A stretch of 32,385 bases of DNA from Bacteroidota bacterium (GCA_003165895.1 PMXD01000085.1:5794-38178), one strand, 5' to 3'. Numbered from the stretch's first letter, positions 1 to 8,645 are shown. A program made the numbers and translations. Notes: generated by a model from the sequence alone, not told the origin.

Positions 1-251
1 CACGCAGCAAAAAGAACAGCTTTTCCCGGTGGTTGTATTTTGTATTTCTGGGTAGCGGTTCTCCCGTTTCGGGAGTTAGAGGGTTTGCGTGGATGCATTG
101 CCTTAACTTAACGATATTGCCTTTAGGGGGACGGAAGGGGCGGGCTATTTAATCCCGTTTTGCTTAAAAATAGTATTTTCGCCCGGATAGTTTTGTCAAA
201 TATATAACGAAAAAGCTGTTTTGACCAATCCGGTAACATAACCCTTCAAAA
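1..251. other. Left-edge stretch with no assignable gene
   Basis: I see no complete gene here. One plus-strand frame is open from base 2 and stops at 52-54, just before a small hairpin (61-75). It could be the last codons of a gene cut by the window edge, but two other frames are also open, so this is not claimed. A second short C/G-rich element, with the 15-mer GGGGACGGAAGGGGC, lies at 127-141 and recurs at 18889-18903. Confidence 0.4.
61..87 (+). repeat. Hairpin plus TTAGAGGG tail element
   Basis: CTCCC-GTTTC-GGGAG forms a 5-bp stem at 61-75 and is followed by TTAGAGGGTTTG. The same layout, a C/T-rich hairpin followed by TTTAGAGGGG or a close variant, occurs at 9578-9605 and 26196-26223. 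It may act as a terminator for a gene left of the window or be a dispersed intergenic repeat. There is no U-tract. Confidence 0.4.
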
Positions 252-821
252 ATGAAACCCGAAAAAGGAAAAAAGAGAGAAAAAACTGTATCGGCACAGA
301 AAAATGAAGCGTCTTCCGGCAGCCTTAATTTTATCTCAGGCCTGTTTTTTAATATTATAGGCGCCGCCGTTGCAGGTGTTTTCATATATGCACTGTTCAG
401 CAACGTGCAGGGTTACGATTGGCTGTTGAATACCATGCTTAAAGGCAACTTTGAAACCATAGAGCAAAATCCACCTGACCCCACCGTTGCACAGCGTTAC
501 GAAATAAAATGGGGCGGAAGAATTGGCATGGGCGAAATATCTTACGTTAACCGCATTAAAGACCAAACTCCCGATTCGGCTATAATTATTATCCCTCCCA
601 GAAAAATGCTGACCGATGTAGGTTTTAAAAGCATGCCCGAAATGCCCTGGCTCACTTACTTTCTCTACCCACGCAAAGTAGTGTACGAAGATGATAAAGA
701 TAGCAGCAAACTTTACGCAAAGGCAAATTATATCCTGGCGCTCAATGGCTGGGGTATGAATAAAGTAAACTACCAGATTCAAAAGCCTGAAGCCTTTATG
801 GTTTTACCTCTGAAAAAATGA
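252..821 (+). CDS. Single-pass membrane protein paired with a GT-C glycosyltransferase
   Basis: A 189-residue protein of no family I can name. It has a strongly basic N-terminus (residues 1-20), one hydrophobic segment at about 25-50, and a C-terminal domain of about 135 residues, predicted outside the cytoplasm by the positive-inside rule. That domain contains TPDSAIIIIPPRKML and a LYPRKVVYED stretch. Such 'avoid-by-PP...LYPR' segments resemble, to my reading, soluble C-terminal domains of some GT-C membrane glycosyltransferases; that is inference. The next gene starts 4 nt after this stop and encodes a polytopic GT-C-like protein, so the two are probably co-translated and may work together at the membrane. 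The start is the first ATG of an uninterrupted frame after an A-rich leader. Confidence 0.75.
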   Translation: MKPEKGKKREKTVSAQKNEASSGSLNFISGLFFNIIGAAVAGVFIYALFSNVQGYDWLLNTMLKGNFETIEQNPPDPTVAQRYEIKWGGRIGMGEISYVNRIKDQTPDSAIIIIPPRKMLTDVGFKSMPEMPWLTYFLYPRKVVYEDDKDSSKLYAKANYILALNGWGMNKVNYQIQKPEAFMVLPLKK

Positions 822-825
822 TTGA

Positions 826-2262
826 ATGAACTACCTGATTTTTACACTGATTTTTATAACCGGCTTGCTCATTGTGCTGCTTATAAGCGATAAATTCAGC
901 CTGGGCGAAAAACTGGGATTAACGCCTTTGGTTGGCTTAGGCTACACCACCTTCCTGATGTTCTTTTTAGATGCTGCTGGCATGGGCATCCGTTTTTCGA
1001 ATGTGGCAGCCGGCTTACTGGCAACTATTACTATTGCGGGCGCGTGCCTTGCATATTTGTATTCAAAAAAACTACGCAGCTTTCAGCTTTTCCCAAACGA
1101 AAAACCAAGTCTTGCCGGCATTAATCTTCCATGGCTTGTTTTCTTTGTATTCGGCGCATACATGGCTTATGGTATTACCGTAAAATGCCTGTACTGGCCA
1201 CCGGCCGAGTTTGACAGCATAGAAGGTTACGATTTGCTTGCAAAAGCCATAGCACATGAAGGTACCATTGCCAACAGCATCCTCCTTAATCCGGCCATTG
1301 TTGCGGGTTGCGGCCCGCGGCTTCTATACCCGCCTTTGTTTGCCTCATGCAATGCTATCTGCTATATGTGCGGCATGGAAAGCCCCAAGTTAATTACGGC
1401 TATATTCTTCCTGTCGTGGCTGGTGTTGTTTTACTCTCTTATTAAAAGGTTTGTCCCTCATACCGCAGCAATTGTGGCCACGTTTATGATGATGATAGCC
1501 CCCGAGATGTTTGCCAACGCATCTTTTACGCTTACCAATTTACCTACAGCAATTTATGCCGCAACAGCAGTACTCAGCTTTTACATTTGGTACGAACGCA
1601 GAATTGAGGGCTTCTTTTATCTCAGCATTATCACCCTGCTTTTCGCTACCTGGACAAGGTCTGACGGGGTTGTTTTCTATCCCGCTATTATGCTGGTATT
1701 GCTATACGATGGATGGAAAACCAAAACTATAAAAAGGATACTTTCCTACGGCATCATCAGTATCATTCCGTTTGTGCTCTGGCATTTTTATCTTACCGCT
1801 CACATTGAAAGGCAGCAGAATTCATTCTTTATAACAAAACTTTTCTTTGATGCTGACAAGTTGGGACAGGTTTGGGGCGCAGCTAAAACAATGCTATTCA
1901 ATACCCAATTATATGGTTTGGTGTTTCATTTTTTTGTTGGCATCATTATTTTAAACATCATCTATAAGATATTCCTGTTTCTATCTGCCGATGAGGCAAA
2001 GAGGAAGAACATATTTCAGGCCGACGACCGGTTCAGTTTCCTGGTTGTATTTTTTGGCGGATGGGCTTTATATACCCTGCTTTTTTACCAGATGAAAAAT
2101 ACCGATGGCTCTCTTTTTGCACCCGGGGGATGGATGCTTTCAGGCTATAAACGAGGTATGTTCTCGTTTGTTCCTTTGGCCATGTTTTACGTTGTTTCTA
2201 ACCCCCTTGCTATGTGGCTTTACGCCAAATTAAGCAGTTGGACTTCTACCGGTAAATCCTAA
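826..2262 (+). CDS. Polytopic membrane protein, GT-C (PMT/ArnT-like) glycosyltransferase candidate
   Basis: A 478-residue protein with about ten or more hydrophobic segments spread along its whole length. An acidic loop after the early membrane segments (around residues 125-150, EFDSIEGYDLLAKAIAHEGT) followed by a loop with RLLYPPLFA resembles the first extracytoplasmic loop of GT-C enzymes, where acidic residues take part in catalysis and a proline/tyrosine-rich segment follows. GT-C enzymes transfer sugars from polyprenyl-phosphate donors on the outer face of the cytoplasmic membrane. The usual large soluble C-terminal domain is lacking: the chain ends shortly after a hydrophobic segment. 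The upstream gene, 4 nt away, could supply that domain in trans. The acceptor is unknown; O-antigen-like or protein glycosylation are both possible. Confidence 0.7.
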   Translation: MNYLIFTLIFITGLLIVLLISDKFSLGEKLGLTPLVGLGYTTFLMFFLDAAGMGIRFSNVAAGLLATITIAGACLAYLYSKKLRSFQLFPNEKPSLAGINLPWLVFFVFGAYMAYGITVKCLYWPPAEFDSIEGYDLLAKAIAHEGTIANSILLNPAIVAGCGPRLLYPPLFASCNAICYMCGMESPKLITAIFFLSWLVLFYSLIKRFVPHTAAIVATFMMMIAPEMFANASFTLTNLPTAIYAATAVLSFYIWYERRIEGFFYLSIITLLFATWTRSDGVVFYPAIMLVLLYDGWKTKTIKRILSYGIISIIPFVLWHFYLTAHIERQQNSFFITKLFFDADKLGQVWGAAKTMLFNTQLYGLVFHFFVGIIILNIIYKIFLFLSADEAKRKNIFQADDRFSFLVVFFGGWALYTLLFYQMKNTDGSLFAPGGWMLSGYKRGMFSFVPLAMFYVVSNPLAMWLYAKLSSWTSTGKS

Positions 2263-2265
2263 AAA

Positions 2266-2387
2266 AGACCTCTTCGATAAATCTGATGTCCGCCTTTGTA
2301 TTGGCTGTTCCCCTCTCTCTTTTTCAAAGAGAGGGGTGTCCGAAGGACGGGGTGAGTTGGCTGTTAGGCCATTTTCCGAAGAGGTCT
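2266..2387. repeat. Nested inverted-repeat element containing the two-stem repeat
   Basis: An 11-bp perfect inverted repeat (AGACCTCTTCG at 2266-2276, CGAAGAGGTCT at 2377-2387) encloses a 66-bp repeat at 2301-2366. The 66-bp unit contains an 11-bp stem (CCCCTCTCTCT / AAAGAGAGGGG, one mismatch) and a second small stem, GTCC-GAA-GGAC. It lies between two converging genes (stops at 2262 and 2428), where a bidirectional terminator would fit. There is no clear U-tract after the inner stems, but AAAAAA precedes the left outer arm and TTTTTT closely follows the right, so the outer pair could terminate in either direction. Confidence 0.7.
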
Positions 2388-2427
2388 GATGAAATTTTTT
2401 GCCTGATTCTGAACCAATGCGGAATGT

Positions 2428-3504
2428 TTACTTCTCCTTCTTTTTCTTCTCATTAACCCCGGCCATAAAATCATTCCACGATTTTTTCTTATAAATATCA
2501 TCGCCGTAGAAAGTGGCAATATTTTTAAGTGCCCCTGCCGGAAGGTAAAAGGGAATGGCATCAACTATATTCATACTCTCATCAAGTATTACCAAAGTAG
2601 GCAAAGTAAAGTTATTGCGGCACAGCGTTATTGCCAGTTGATGAAACGGCGACTGAGGTGTGCGGGCATTAGTAAAGCTCTGGCCTTTAAACGTAATGGC
2701 ATCAGTTATTTCGGGGTTAAAATCAACCAGGTCGTATTTGTCAGTAATATATTTCTCAACCGTAGTATCAATAAACGATGAGCGTTGCATTACCCGGCAT
2801 GCATTGCACCATTCGGTATGTATCAGCACCAGGGTCTTCTTTTTCGAAGTCTCTTTGTTGTTAAATGCCTCAACCGGCGTTTTCCATTTCAGGTCTTTCA
2901 GTTTCCTCTCGGTAGAAGTATCTGCAAATGCAACATCGTATCCTGCCTTAAAGTCATCGTAGCCTGAATTGTGGAACGCGTTTTCCAGCGTAAAAACAAG
3001 TATGGGCTCAAACTTGGTATTATCCAGGTAACCCTGCGCCAGCATATTAAACCCGAACTCGTCCTTCTTTTTATCGTAGTTGTTCAAAAACATAGTGGTG
3101 GGGTACATCAGCTTGTTTTGCAGCAACTTTATAGCCAGCGCATTGGTTGCATTTTTACCGCTGCCAACAGGCCCATACTTTTCGCCCAGGTATTCAATAG
3201 TATCTTTGGTTTCGGCATTAAATTTTACGGGGTAAAAATTATTGTTGATGTATCCTGCCAGGTCCGCGTTGGCATAAGTGGTTTTCATCATTTGCTTGCA
3301 CCAGCCACACCAGTCGGTGTAAAAGTCCATGATAATAGGGCGGGGTTGGGTTTTTACTTTCTCCATCGCCTCCTGCAGGGTCATCCATTTTACATAACTT
3401 CCCTCGGCATCAGCCACTAACGGGGCCTGTTGCTGGGCTTTAACCAAACAAGGGAAAAGTAAGCCTGTGCAAATAGCAGTATAAAGTAATGTTTTCCGTA
3501 GCAT
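2428..3504 (-). CDS. Exported double-thioredoxin-domain protein
   Basis: A 358-residue protein with a signal peptide (hydrophobic residues 5-20, cleavage near VKA-QQQ). It has two thioredoxin-like domains, each with a redox CxxC pair: WCGWC at 65-69 followed by KQM, and WCNAC at 232-236 followed by RVM. The first matches the thioredoxin_7/DUF255-like pattern (IIMDFYTDWCGWCKQM, then a cis-Pro-like YPTT at 134-137). The second has LPTLVILD late in the domain. It ends in a lysine-rich tail (KKKKEK). A thiol-disulfide reductase or isomerase role in the periplasm is likely; substrates are unknown. It converges with the GT-C gene and is followed on the minus strand by a repeat-rich gap. Confidence 0.85.
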   Translation of the reverse strand: MLRKTLLYTAICTGLLFPCLVKAQQQAPLVADAEGSYVKWMTLQEAMEKVKTQPRPIIMDFYTDWCGWCKQMMKTTYANADLAGYINNNFYPVKFNAETKDTIEYLGEKYGPVGSGKNATNALAIKLLQNKLMYPTTMFLNNYDKKKDEFGFNMLAQGYLDNTKFEPILVFTLENAFHNSGYDDFKAGYDVAFADTSTERKLKDLKWKTPVEAFNNKETSKKKTLVLIHTEWCNACRVMQRSSFIDTTVEKYITDKYDLVDFNPEITDAITFKGQSFTNARTPQSPFHQLAITLCRNNFTLPTLVILDESMNIVDAIPFYLPAGALKNIATFYGDDIYKKKSWNDFMAGVNEKKKKEK

Positions 3505-3616
3505 GCTTACAAATTTAAAAGACTTGGTGATTTGACCGCGAAAATGAATTGCTTATTTAACTTTCTGAAACAAAATACGCCTTCGCCTATGTCAGGCTTC
3601 AAAAACCCAAACCGGC

Positions 3617-4273
3617 CTACTTTACGCGCGTTAGCGGACTTTGATTATTCATTTCGGTATACCACAAAAAAACCTTCATAAATTCAAAGATGGTGTCCAT
3701 GCCATTGAAATTTATTTTGGCCACCACATCCGATGCCCTGTGATAATCCTGGTGCGTACCGGTTGTAAAATGCAATAAAGGAACATGTAACGGCTGAAAA
3801 TATTTCAGGTCCGAAAATTCAATATTCGAATCGTCAAACCTGAAATGCAGCTTATCGCTATCGTGTGCCTTAAAATAGTTCAATAAAGCCGAATCAGCCG
3901 AAAATGTACCCACCCTAAGTATTTTGCTTAATGTATCCAGACGCCCCACCATGTCAAAATTCATTACCAAAATGATATGCGTTGAATCAATTACACCCGA
4001 CCGCATAAAGTATTCCGAACCATACAAACCCTCTTCATGTGCCGATGGAAAAAAGGCTATCACATTAAAAGGCAATTCTTTTTGGCGCGCCAGGTACCGG
4101 GTAAGTTCCATCACCATGGCAACACCACTGGCGTTATCATCAGCACCCGGATGCAAAACATTTTTATGCGAAAAATCCAGGGCCTTTGAAGAGCCCATGC
4201 CCAGGTGGTCGTAATGTGCCGATAAAATTATAGTTTGCTTTTTGTTCATCAATAGTACCAGGTGCTCTCCCAT
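3617..4273 (-). CDS. M28 family zinc peptidase core, N-terminally interrupted
   Basis: A 218-residue reading frame that carries the full M28 metal-site pattern: HYDHLG (H20, D22), GADDNASG (D45/D46), HEEGLYGS (E80/E81), NFDMVGR (D107) and HQDYHRASD (H178). These residues bind two zinc ions in aminopeptidases and related hydrolases of the family. The frame begins only 19 residues before the first metal histidine, whereas Bacteroidota M28 proteins usually have a signal peptide plus roughly 100 residues before it. Upstream in the same frame a signal peptide is encoded from an ATG at 4402, but a TAG at 4291-4289 separates the two parts. Either translation restarts at 4273, giving a cytoplasmic form, or this is a decaying gene. 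The catalytic core looks intact, so decay would be recent. Confidence 0.7.
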   Translation of the reverse strand: MGEHLVLLMNKKQTIILSAHYDHLGMGSSKALDFSHKNVLHPGADDNASGVAMVMELTRYLARQKELPFNVIAFFPSAHEEGLYGSEYFMRSGVIDSTHIILVMNFDMVGRLDTLSKILRVGTFSADSALLNYFKAHDSDKLHFRFDDSNIEFSDLKYFQPLHVPLLHFTTGTHQDYHRASDVVAKINFNGMDTIFEFMKVFLWYTEMNNQSPLTRVK

Positions 4274-4288
4274 GAAGGGAATCAGATG

Positions 4289-4402
4289 CTAAAAGGATAC
4301 CCGTCCTGAAAAATCAGGCTGTGCACTTGCCGCCAGACTAAAAAGAAACAAAAATAAAATACTTATTGCCACTGCCTTATTCGGGCCGGTCAAAAAATAC
4401 AT
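4289..4402 (-). other. Orphan signal-peptide reading frame in frame with the M28 peptidase
   Basis: From the ATG at 4402-4400 the frame reads 37 codons to a TAG at 4291-4289. Residues 9-27 form a clear signal peptide: a lysine, then a hydrophobic run ending LAASA, then QPDFSGR. After the TAG the same frame continues without other stops through HLIPF into the M28 open reading frame at 4273. The ATG overlaps the stop codon of the collagen-like gene (TAATG), an arrangement typical of translational coupling. This makes 4402 the likely ancestral start of the peptidase gene. Confidence 0.6.
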
Positions 4403-7074
4403 TATTTGCTGGTTGTAGTGCTTTTACCAATGGTGGTCTTTTTGCCGGTAGTCTTTTTAACCGTAGGTGCAATTTTTGTGGCATGAACCATGTTGCTGAT
4501 TGCCGGCCTTTCGAACCTTACTTTCTGACCATCCCACCAAACAGGGCTACCTGTATGTTCCAAATCACTTTCATCAAACATTACGCCTTTCATGTTTGCA
4601 TCAAAGTTTTTATCGGCAAGGTCATTAGGCAGTTCAGGCTTATTGGCAGCATCAATTCTGCTACCAACCGCTATCCATGTAAACTGAATGTTCGATTGCC
4701 CACTCTTGTTTTCTTTAACGGTAAAGCCGGTTTTATCCATGCTAACAATATAAAGGCCGTTGCTTTCGCCTATCGGTGTTACTGTTACGTTCGGTGCAGC
4801 GCCTAACATGGCAGCAAATGCAGCGTCAAATTTTACAGTAGCAGCACCGTTTTGTAAGGCTGCATTTCCATCGCCGTAAATTTTAATATCGGTAGAGGTT
4901 ACACTAAAAGCAGCAACCCTCTTATCGCCCATATCAACCAATTCGGCCTGGTAACCTGAAGTGTAACTGTTACCCAGATTGTAAGATGCAAATAACTCGC
5001 CGCAACTTACCTGGCCCATTACTGCACCTCTTGTCCAACTTCCTATTACACCACCGGTTCCGCCTTCTCCAATTCCGTATACGCTGTTTGAAGGTAAGAA
5101 TCCGCCACCGTTTCCAGAGGTGCCTGCCGTATAATAAATGCCATAAACATTCAGGTTTGAAGCAGTATAAGCCAAAGCCCCGAAAGTATTTAATACTGTA
5201 GTAGAACCCATCACCCCACCAGACCGTGTTCCAAATCCGCCAGAACCATCATTATTTACCCCCCAAACCCCATAATGGTACATCGCTTTTGCGCTGGACA
5301 ACGTAGAAATTATGGTGTCCTCACCATAAATACCGGCATATGCATTTAAATAATTGGTTCCGGCAGTTGCACTGTTCAATTGGAATCCAACAGCCCCGGT
5401 TGAGCTACCGCTAAAAGCACCTCCGCTACCTGCCGGTAAATAATAACCAAATGCTAACTCGTTGCCAATACCGATGGCTGCGGTACCATTCGTATTACCA
5501 TTATAACCATCAAAACAGAAGCCACTTGACTGGGCGGTAAAAGAAAAAATACCATCGCCTTTATTGGTACCGATAGCCGCATTGTTTGTTACATCCAAAC
5601 CATCTGTGGCAGGGTTGTTACTAAGCAAAAATGCTGCTTGTCCGCCTGCTGTTGAAGAATTGATAGCAACAAAAGCAGCATTATTACCTCCGGTACAGTT
5701 TACTGCCAAAGGCACATTAGCCGCAGAGGTAAAGTATCCGGTAGGATTACTGATGGTTTCGCCGCTTACGAGTAATGTTGGATTAATATAACCCAGGTAA
5801 GCATCGCCAAATGAACTGCCATTGGCATGCAAAGCATACTGTCCGGTAGTAGTGCTGGTTGTAGTAACATTCAATCCGCTGATAGCCGCACCCAGCACTG
5901 TCAGTTTTTCAGTAGTAGTTGCAACTGTCGTTCCACCTACAGGCCCCATGGCCACGTTAGTGCCATTATCATAAATATTAGTAGCGGTGGTAACCCATGC
6001 TGGAATTGAAACATTGTAATAAGGCATCGTAAATACGCCGCCGGGCTGTAAAAATCCCGTTGGCCCCTGGGCGCCTGTGGTTCCCACATTACCCTGAATG
6101 CCCTGAACGCCCTGCACACCCTGTATCCCTTGAATTCCCTGAGCGCCGGTAGCACCAATTGCACCCGTAACTCCCTGTATACCCTGTGCTCCTGTAATAC
6201 CCTGAACGCCCTGCACACCTTGAATTCCCTGTATGCCTTGCGCACCGGTAATTCCCTGTATCCCTTGTATTCCCTGAATACCCTGTGCACCTGTCAGGCC
6301 TTGAATTCCCTGTACTCCTTGTATTCCCTGCGGGCCTGTTGGGCCTGTTGCACCATCAAGGCCTGTTGCACCCTGCGCGCCTTGTGCACCACTTGCTGCA
6401 TTAATACCCGATGGCCCCTGTATACCCTGTGGGCCGGTTGCACCAACATCGCCCTGAACACCCGTTGCGCCCAGTATACCTTGTGCCCCGGTAGGCCCGT
6501 CATTACCTTGTACACCCTGTAGCCCCGTAGGCCCATCGTTGCCCTGAATACCCTGAAGGCCTGTAGGCCCGTCATTGCCCTGTAGCCCGGTTGCGCCCTG
6601 GGGGCCCGTAACTCCCGGTACACCAGGTTGCCCGGTTGCACCAGCTACTCCCGGTGCGCCATTTGCCCCTGTAACGCCTATGGGGCCTTGCGTCCCCGTT
6701 GCTCCATTTATCCCAATGGTACCACTTGCACCAGGAACACCCGGAGCCCCTGTTACACCTGCAGGGCCTGTTGAACCCGGATTACCCTGTGAACCTGTTG
6801 GCCCCGATAACTGGCAAAGTGAAACCCATGCTGTATTGTAATAGAAATAACATCCTATGTTAACGTCATAAACCAACAATCCATTAGCTGGCGCTGCTAT
6901 AGCTGTCCTTTGCGCAGTGGTTAATCTGGGAGCAAGGAACCCTTTGTCTGTTGATGTAAGATCAAGAATAGCACTGGCATCGGGAGTTGTGGTCCCAATA
7001 CCAACATTCTGGTTCTGAGAAAACGCGTTTACCATTTGCAACAACAGCAACGCCGGGAGTAAAATCTTTTTCAT
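4402..7074 (-). CDS. Collagen-like surface protein
   Basis: An 890-residue protein. Residues 1-19 are a signal peptide (cut near AFS-QNQ). Residues 22-90 hold a Bacteroidota surface-protein leader: [17 protein letters not shown], then [12 protein letters not shown] and a [11 protein letters not shown] segment. Residues 91-340 are about 83 Gly-X-Y triplets, interrupted once at GINAAS (223-228). The triplets are rich in Gln, Thr and Ile, with many GIQ and GVQ units, and would form a collagen-type triple helix without hydroxyproline. Residues 345-830 are a Gly/Ser/Thr/Asn-rich domain ending in a compact [19 protein letters not shown] segment like those near the end of tail-fibre-like proteins. 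The last 20 residues are Lys/Thr-rich. It is likely exported and displayed at the cell surface; adhesion is a guess. A downstream peptidase frame overlaps its stop by one base. Confidence 0.9.
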   Translation of the reverse strand: MKKILLPALLLLQMVNAFSQNQNVGIGTTTPDASAILDLTSTDKGFLAPRLTTAQRTAIAAPANGLLVYDVNIGCYFYYNTAWVSLCQLSGPTGSQGNPGSTGPAGVTGAPGVPGASGTIGINGATGTQGPIGVTGANGAPGVAGATGQPGVPGVTGPQGATGLQGNDGPTGLQGIQGNDGPTGLQGVQGNDGPTGAQGILGATGVQGDVGATGPQGIQGPSGINAASGAQGAQGATGLDGATGPTGPQGIQGVQGIQGLTGAQGIQGIQGIQGITGAQGIQGIQGVQGVQGITGAQGIQGVTGAIGATGAQGIQGIQGVQGVQGIQGNVGTTGAQGPTGFLQPGGVFTMPYYNVSIPAWVTTATNIYDNGTNVAMGPVGGTTVATTTEKLTVLGAAISGLNVTTTSTTTGQYALHANGSSFGDAYLGYINPTLLVSGETISNPTGYFTSAANVPLAVNCTGGNNAAFVAINSSTAGGQAAFLLSNNPATDGLDVTNNAAIGTNKGDGIFSFTAQSSGFCFDGYNGNTNGTAAIGIGNELAFGYYLPAGSGGAFSGSSTGAVGFQLNSATAGTNYLNAYAGIYGEDTIISTLSSAKAMYHYGVWGVNNDGSGGFGTRSGGVMGSTTVLNTFGALAYTASNLNVYGIYYTAGTSGNGGGFLPSNSVYGIGEGGTGGVIGSWTRGAVMGQVSCGELFASYNLGNSYTSGYQAELVDMGDKRVAAFSVTSTDIKIYGDGNAALQNGAATVKFDAAFAAMLGAAPNVTVTPIGESNGLYIVSMDKTGFTVKENKSGQSNIQFTWIAVGSRIDAANKPELPNDLADKNFDANMKGVMFDESDLEHTGSPVWWDGQKVRFERPAISNMVHATKIAPTVKKTTGKKTTIGKSTTTSK
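6055..6804 (-). repeat. Gly-X-Y coding tandem repeat
   Basis: This DNA encodes the collagen-like triplets (residues 91-340 of the gene above). It is a degenerate 9-bp and 18-bp periodic repeat with many near-identical units encoding GIQGIQGVQ and [10 protein letters not shown]. The periodicity keeps several antisense and shifted frames open, so those frames are artefacts. Length variation by slippage or recombination is plausible. Confidence 0.9.
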
Positions 7075-7091
7075 GTATGTAATTGAGCCTG

Positions 7092-7099
7092 CAAATGTA
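7092..7099 (-). promoter_or_regulatory. Candidate -7 box for the collagen-like gene
   Basis: On the minus strand TACATTTG matches the Bacteroidota -7 consensus TAnnTTTG exactly and lies 17 nt upstream of the ATG at 7074. No TTG-type -33 element is seen at the usual spacing, so this is a weak call. Confidence 0.35.
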
Positions 7100-7254
7100 A
7101 AATAATCATTGAAAAATGTGGATAAAATTTTATGGATTTATTAATGTGACAAAACCGTGACATTAGCCCTGAAAGCAACACAGGGAAATAGGGGCGCCTA
7201 ACCGGATTTTTCACTTTTAACCCCTACATCCCGTGTTTTTTCTAAATTGCAATC

Positions 7255-8628
7255 ATGGCCAAATTAAAGTCAGTTTATTATTGCCAGAACTGTGGTAACC
7301 AATCACCTAAGTGGATAGGCAAATGCCCCGTTTGCGGCGAGTGGAATACTTATGTAGAGGAGGTAGTTGACAAAACCGAGGAAAAATTAAAGGAGAAAAA
7401 AGGGTATTCCATCAAGCGGAACGAGGAGGCAAAGCCTGTTCCCATTAAAGAAGTACACGAGCTGGAAACCCGCCGGATAGATACGCACGATACCGAATTA
7501 AACAGGGTATTGGGCGGGGGCATTGTGCAGGGCTCGCTTATTTTAATTGGCGGCGAACCCGGCATAGGCAAATCCACCCTGATGCTGCAGGTGGCATTAA
7601 AACTAAAGGGCATAAAAATTTTATACGTTACCGGAGAAGAAAGCGACCGCCAGATAAAACTGCGTGCCGACCGGATTGGCATAAAAAATGAAAACTGCTA
7701 TATATTAACCGAAACCAACACCCAGCAAATCTTTAAACAAACGGAGGAACTGGCCCCGGATATAATCATTATTGATTCCATACAAACCCTACACACAGTT
7801 TATGTTGAATCGCCGCCGGGCAGCGTATCGCAGGTACGCGAGTGCACGGCTGAGCTACAGCGTTACTCGAAGGAAACTTCTATTCCCATTTTTCTGATTG
7901 GGCACATTACCAAGGATGGCATGATTGCCGGGCCCAAAGTATTAGAACATATTGTTGACACTGTATTGCAGTTTGAAGGCGACCGCAATTACACGTACCG
8001 TATTTTGCGTACCATTAAAAACCGCTTCGGGTCAACCGCCGAGATAGGCATTTACGAAATGATTGGCGATGGCCTGCGCCCGGTAATAAACCCATCTGAA
8101 ATTCTATTAACCCAGCGCGACGATGATTTAAGTGGCATTGCCATTGCCAGTATGATGGAAGGCATGCGACCTTTTCTAATTGAAACGCAGGCCCTGGTAA
8201 CACCTGCCTTTTATGGAACTCCGCAACGCTCGTCCACAGGCTTTGATGCCCGGAGGTTGAATATGCTGTTAGCAGTTTTGGAGAAAAGGGCAGGCTTCAG
8301 ATTTGGCACTAAAGATGCGTTTTTAAACATCGCTGGCGGGTTGCGGGTTGAAGACCCCGCTATTGATTTAGCAGTAATGGCAGCGCTGGCATCTTCTTAC
8401 AACGATATTTTTGTGCCCGGCAAAATAGCCTTTGCCGCCGAAGTAGGTTTAAGTGGCGAAGTAAGGGCCGTTAGCAGAATAGACCAACGTGTTTCAGAAG
8501 CCGATAAACTGGGCTTTGAAAAAATATACATCTCAAAATTCAACCAGAAATTTGATGCCAAAAAATTCAATATCCAGGTGGTAACCATCAGCCGCGTGCA
8601 GCAACTAATGGAGGAACTATTTGGATAA
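7255..8628 (+). CDS. radA: DNA repair protein RadA
   Basis: A 457-residue RecA-family ATPase that promotes branch migration and processing of recombination intermediates. It has an N-terminal four-cysteine zinc finger (C10, C13, C24, C27), a Walker A motif GGEPGIGKST at 99-108, a Walker B-like IIIIDS at about 170-175, the RadA signature KNRFG at 255-259, and a C-terminal Lon-protease-like domain (from about 280, including FLNIAGGLRVEDPAIDLAV). Length and domain order are those of full-length bacterial RadA. The gene stands alone, divergent from the collagen-like gene. The start is fixed by the zinc finger beginning within 10 residues. A TAAATTGC box ends 4 nt before the ATG, suggesting a very short leader. 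Confidence 0.97.
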   Translation: MAKLKSVYYCQNCGNQSPKWIGKCPVCGEWNTYVEEVVDKTEEKLKEKKGYSIKRNEEAKPVPIKEVHELETRRIDTHDTELNRVLGGGIVQGSLILIGGEPGIGKSTLMLQVALKLKGIKILYVTGEESDRQIKLRADRIGIKNENCYILTETNTQQIFKQTEELAPDIIIIDSIQTLHTVYVESPPGSVSQVRECTAELQRYSKETSIPIFLIGHITKDGMIAGPKVLEHIVDTVLQFEGDRNYTYRILRTIKNRFGSTAEIGIYEMIGDGLRPVINPSEILLTQRDDDLSGIAIASMMEGMRPFLIETQALVTPAFYGTPQRSSTGFDARRLNMLLAVLEKRAGFRFGTKDAFLNIAGGLRVEDPAIDLAVMAALASSYNDIFVPGKIAFAAEVGLSGEVRAVSRIDQRVSEADKLGFEKIYISKFNQKFDAKKFNIQVVTISRVQQLMEELFG

Positions 8629-8645
8629 AAAATAAAATAGATGTC

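Noticed and set aside
2364-2564. 66-codon minus-strand frame after the double-thioredoxin gene
   Set aside because: It overlaps the end of that gene in another frame and includes the intergenic repeat; the translation is very basic low-complexity.
6055-6804. Repeat array that might suggest CRISPR or tandem non-coding repeats
   Set aside because: The period is 9/18 bp and follows the Gly-X-Y reading frame of the collagen-like gene; there are no constant repeats with unique spacers.
6130-6841. Long plus-strand open frames opposite the collagen-like gene
   Set aside because: They arise from the repeat composition and give low-complexity Leu/Tyr/Cys/Ser or Pro/Val-rich translations with no protein character.
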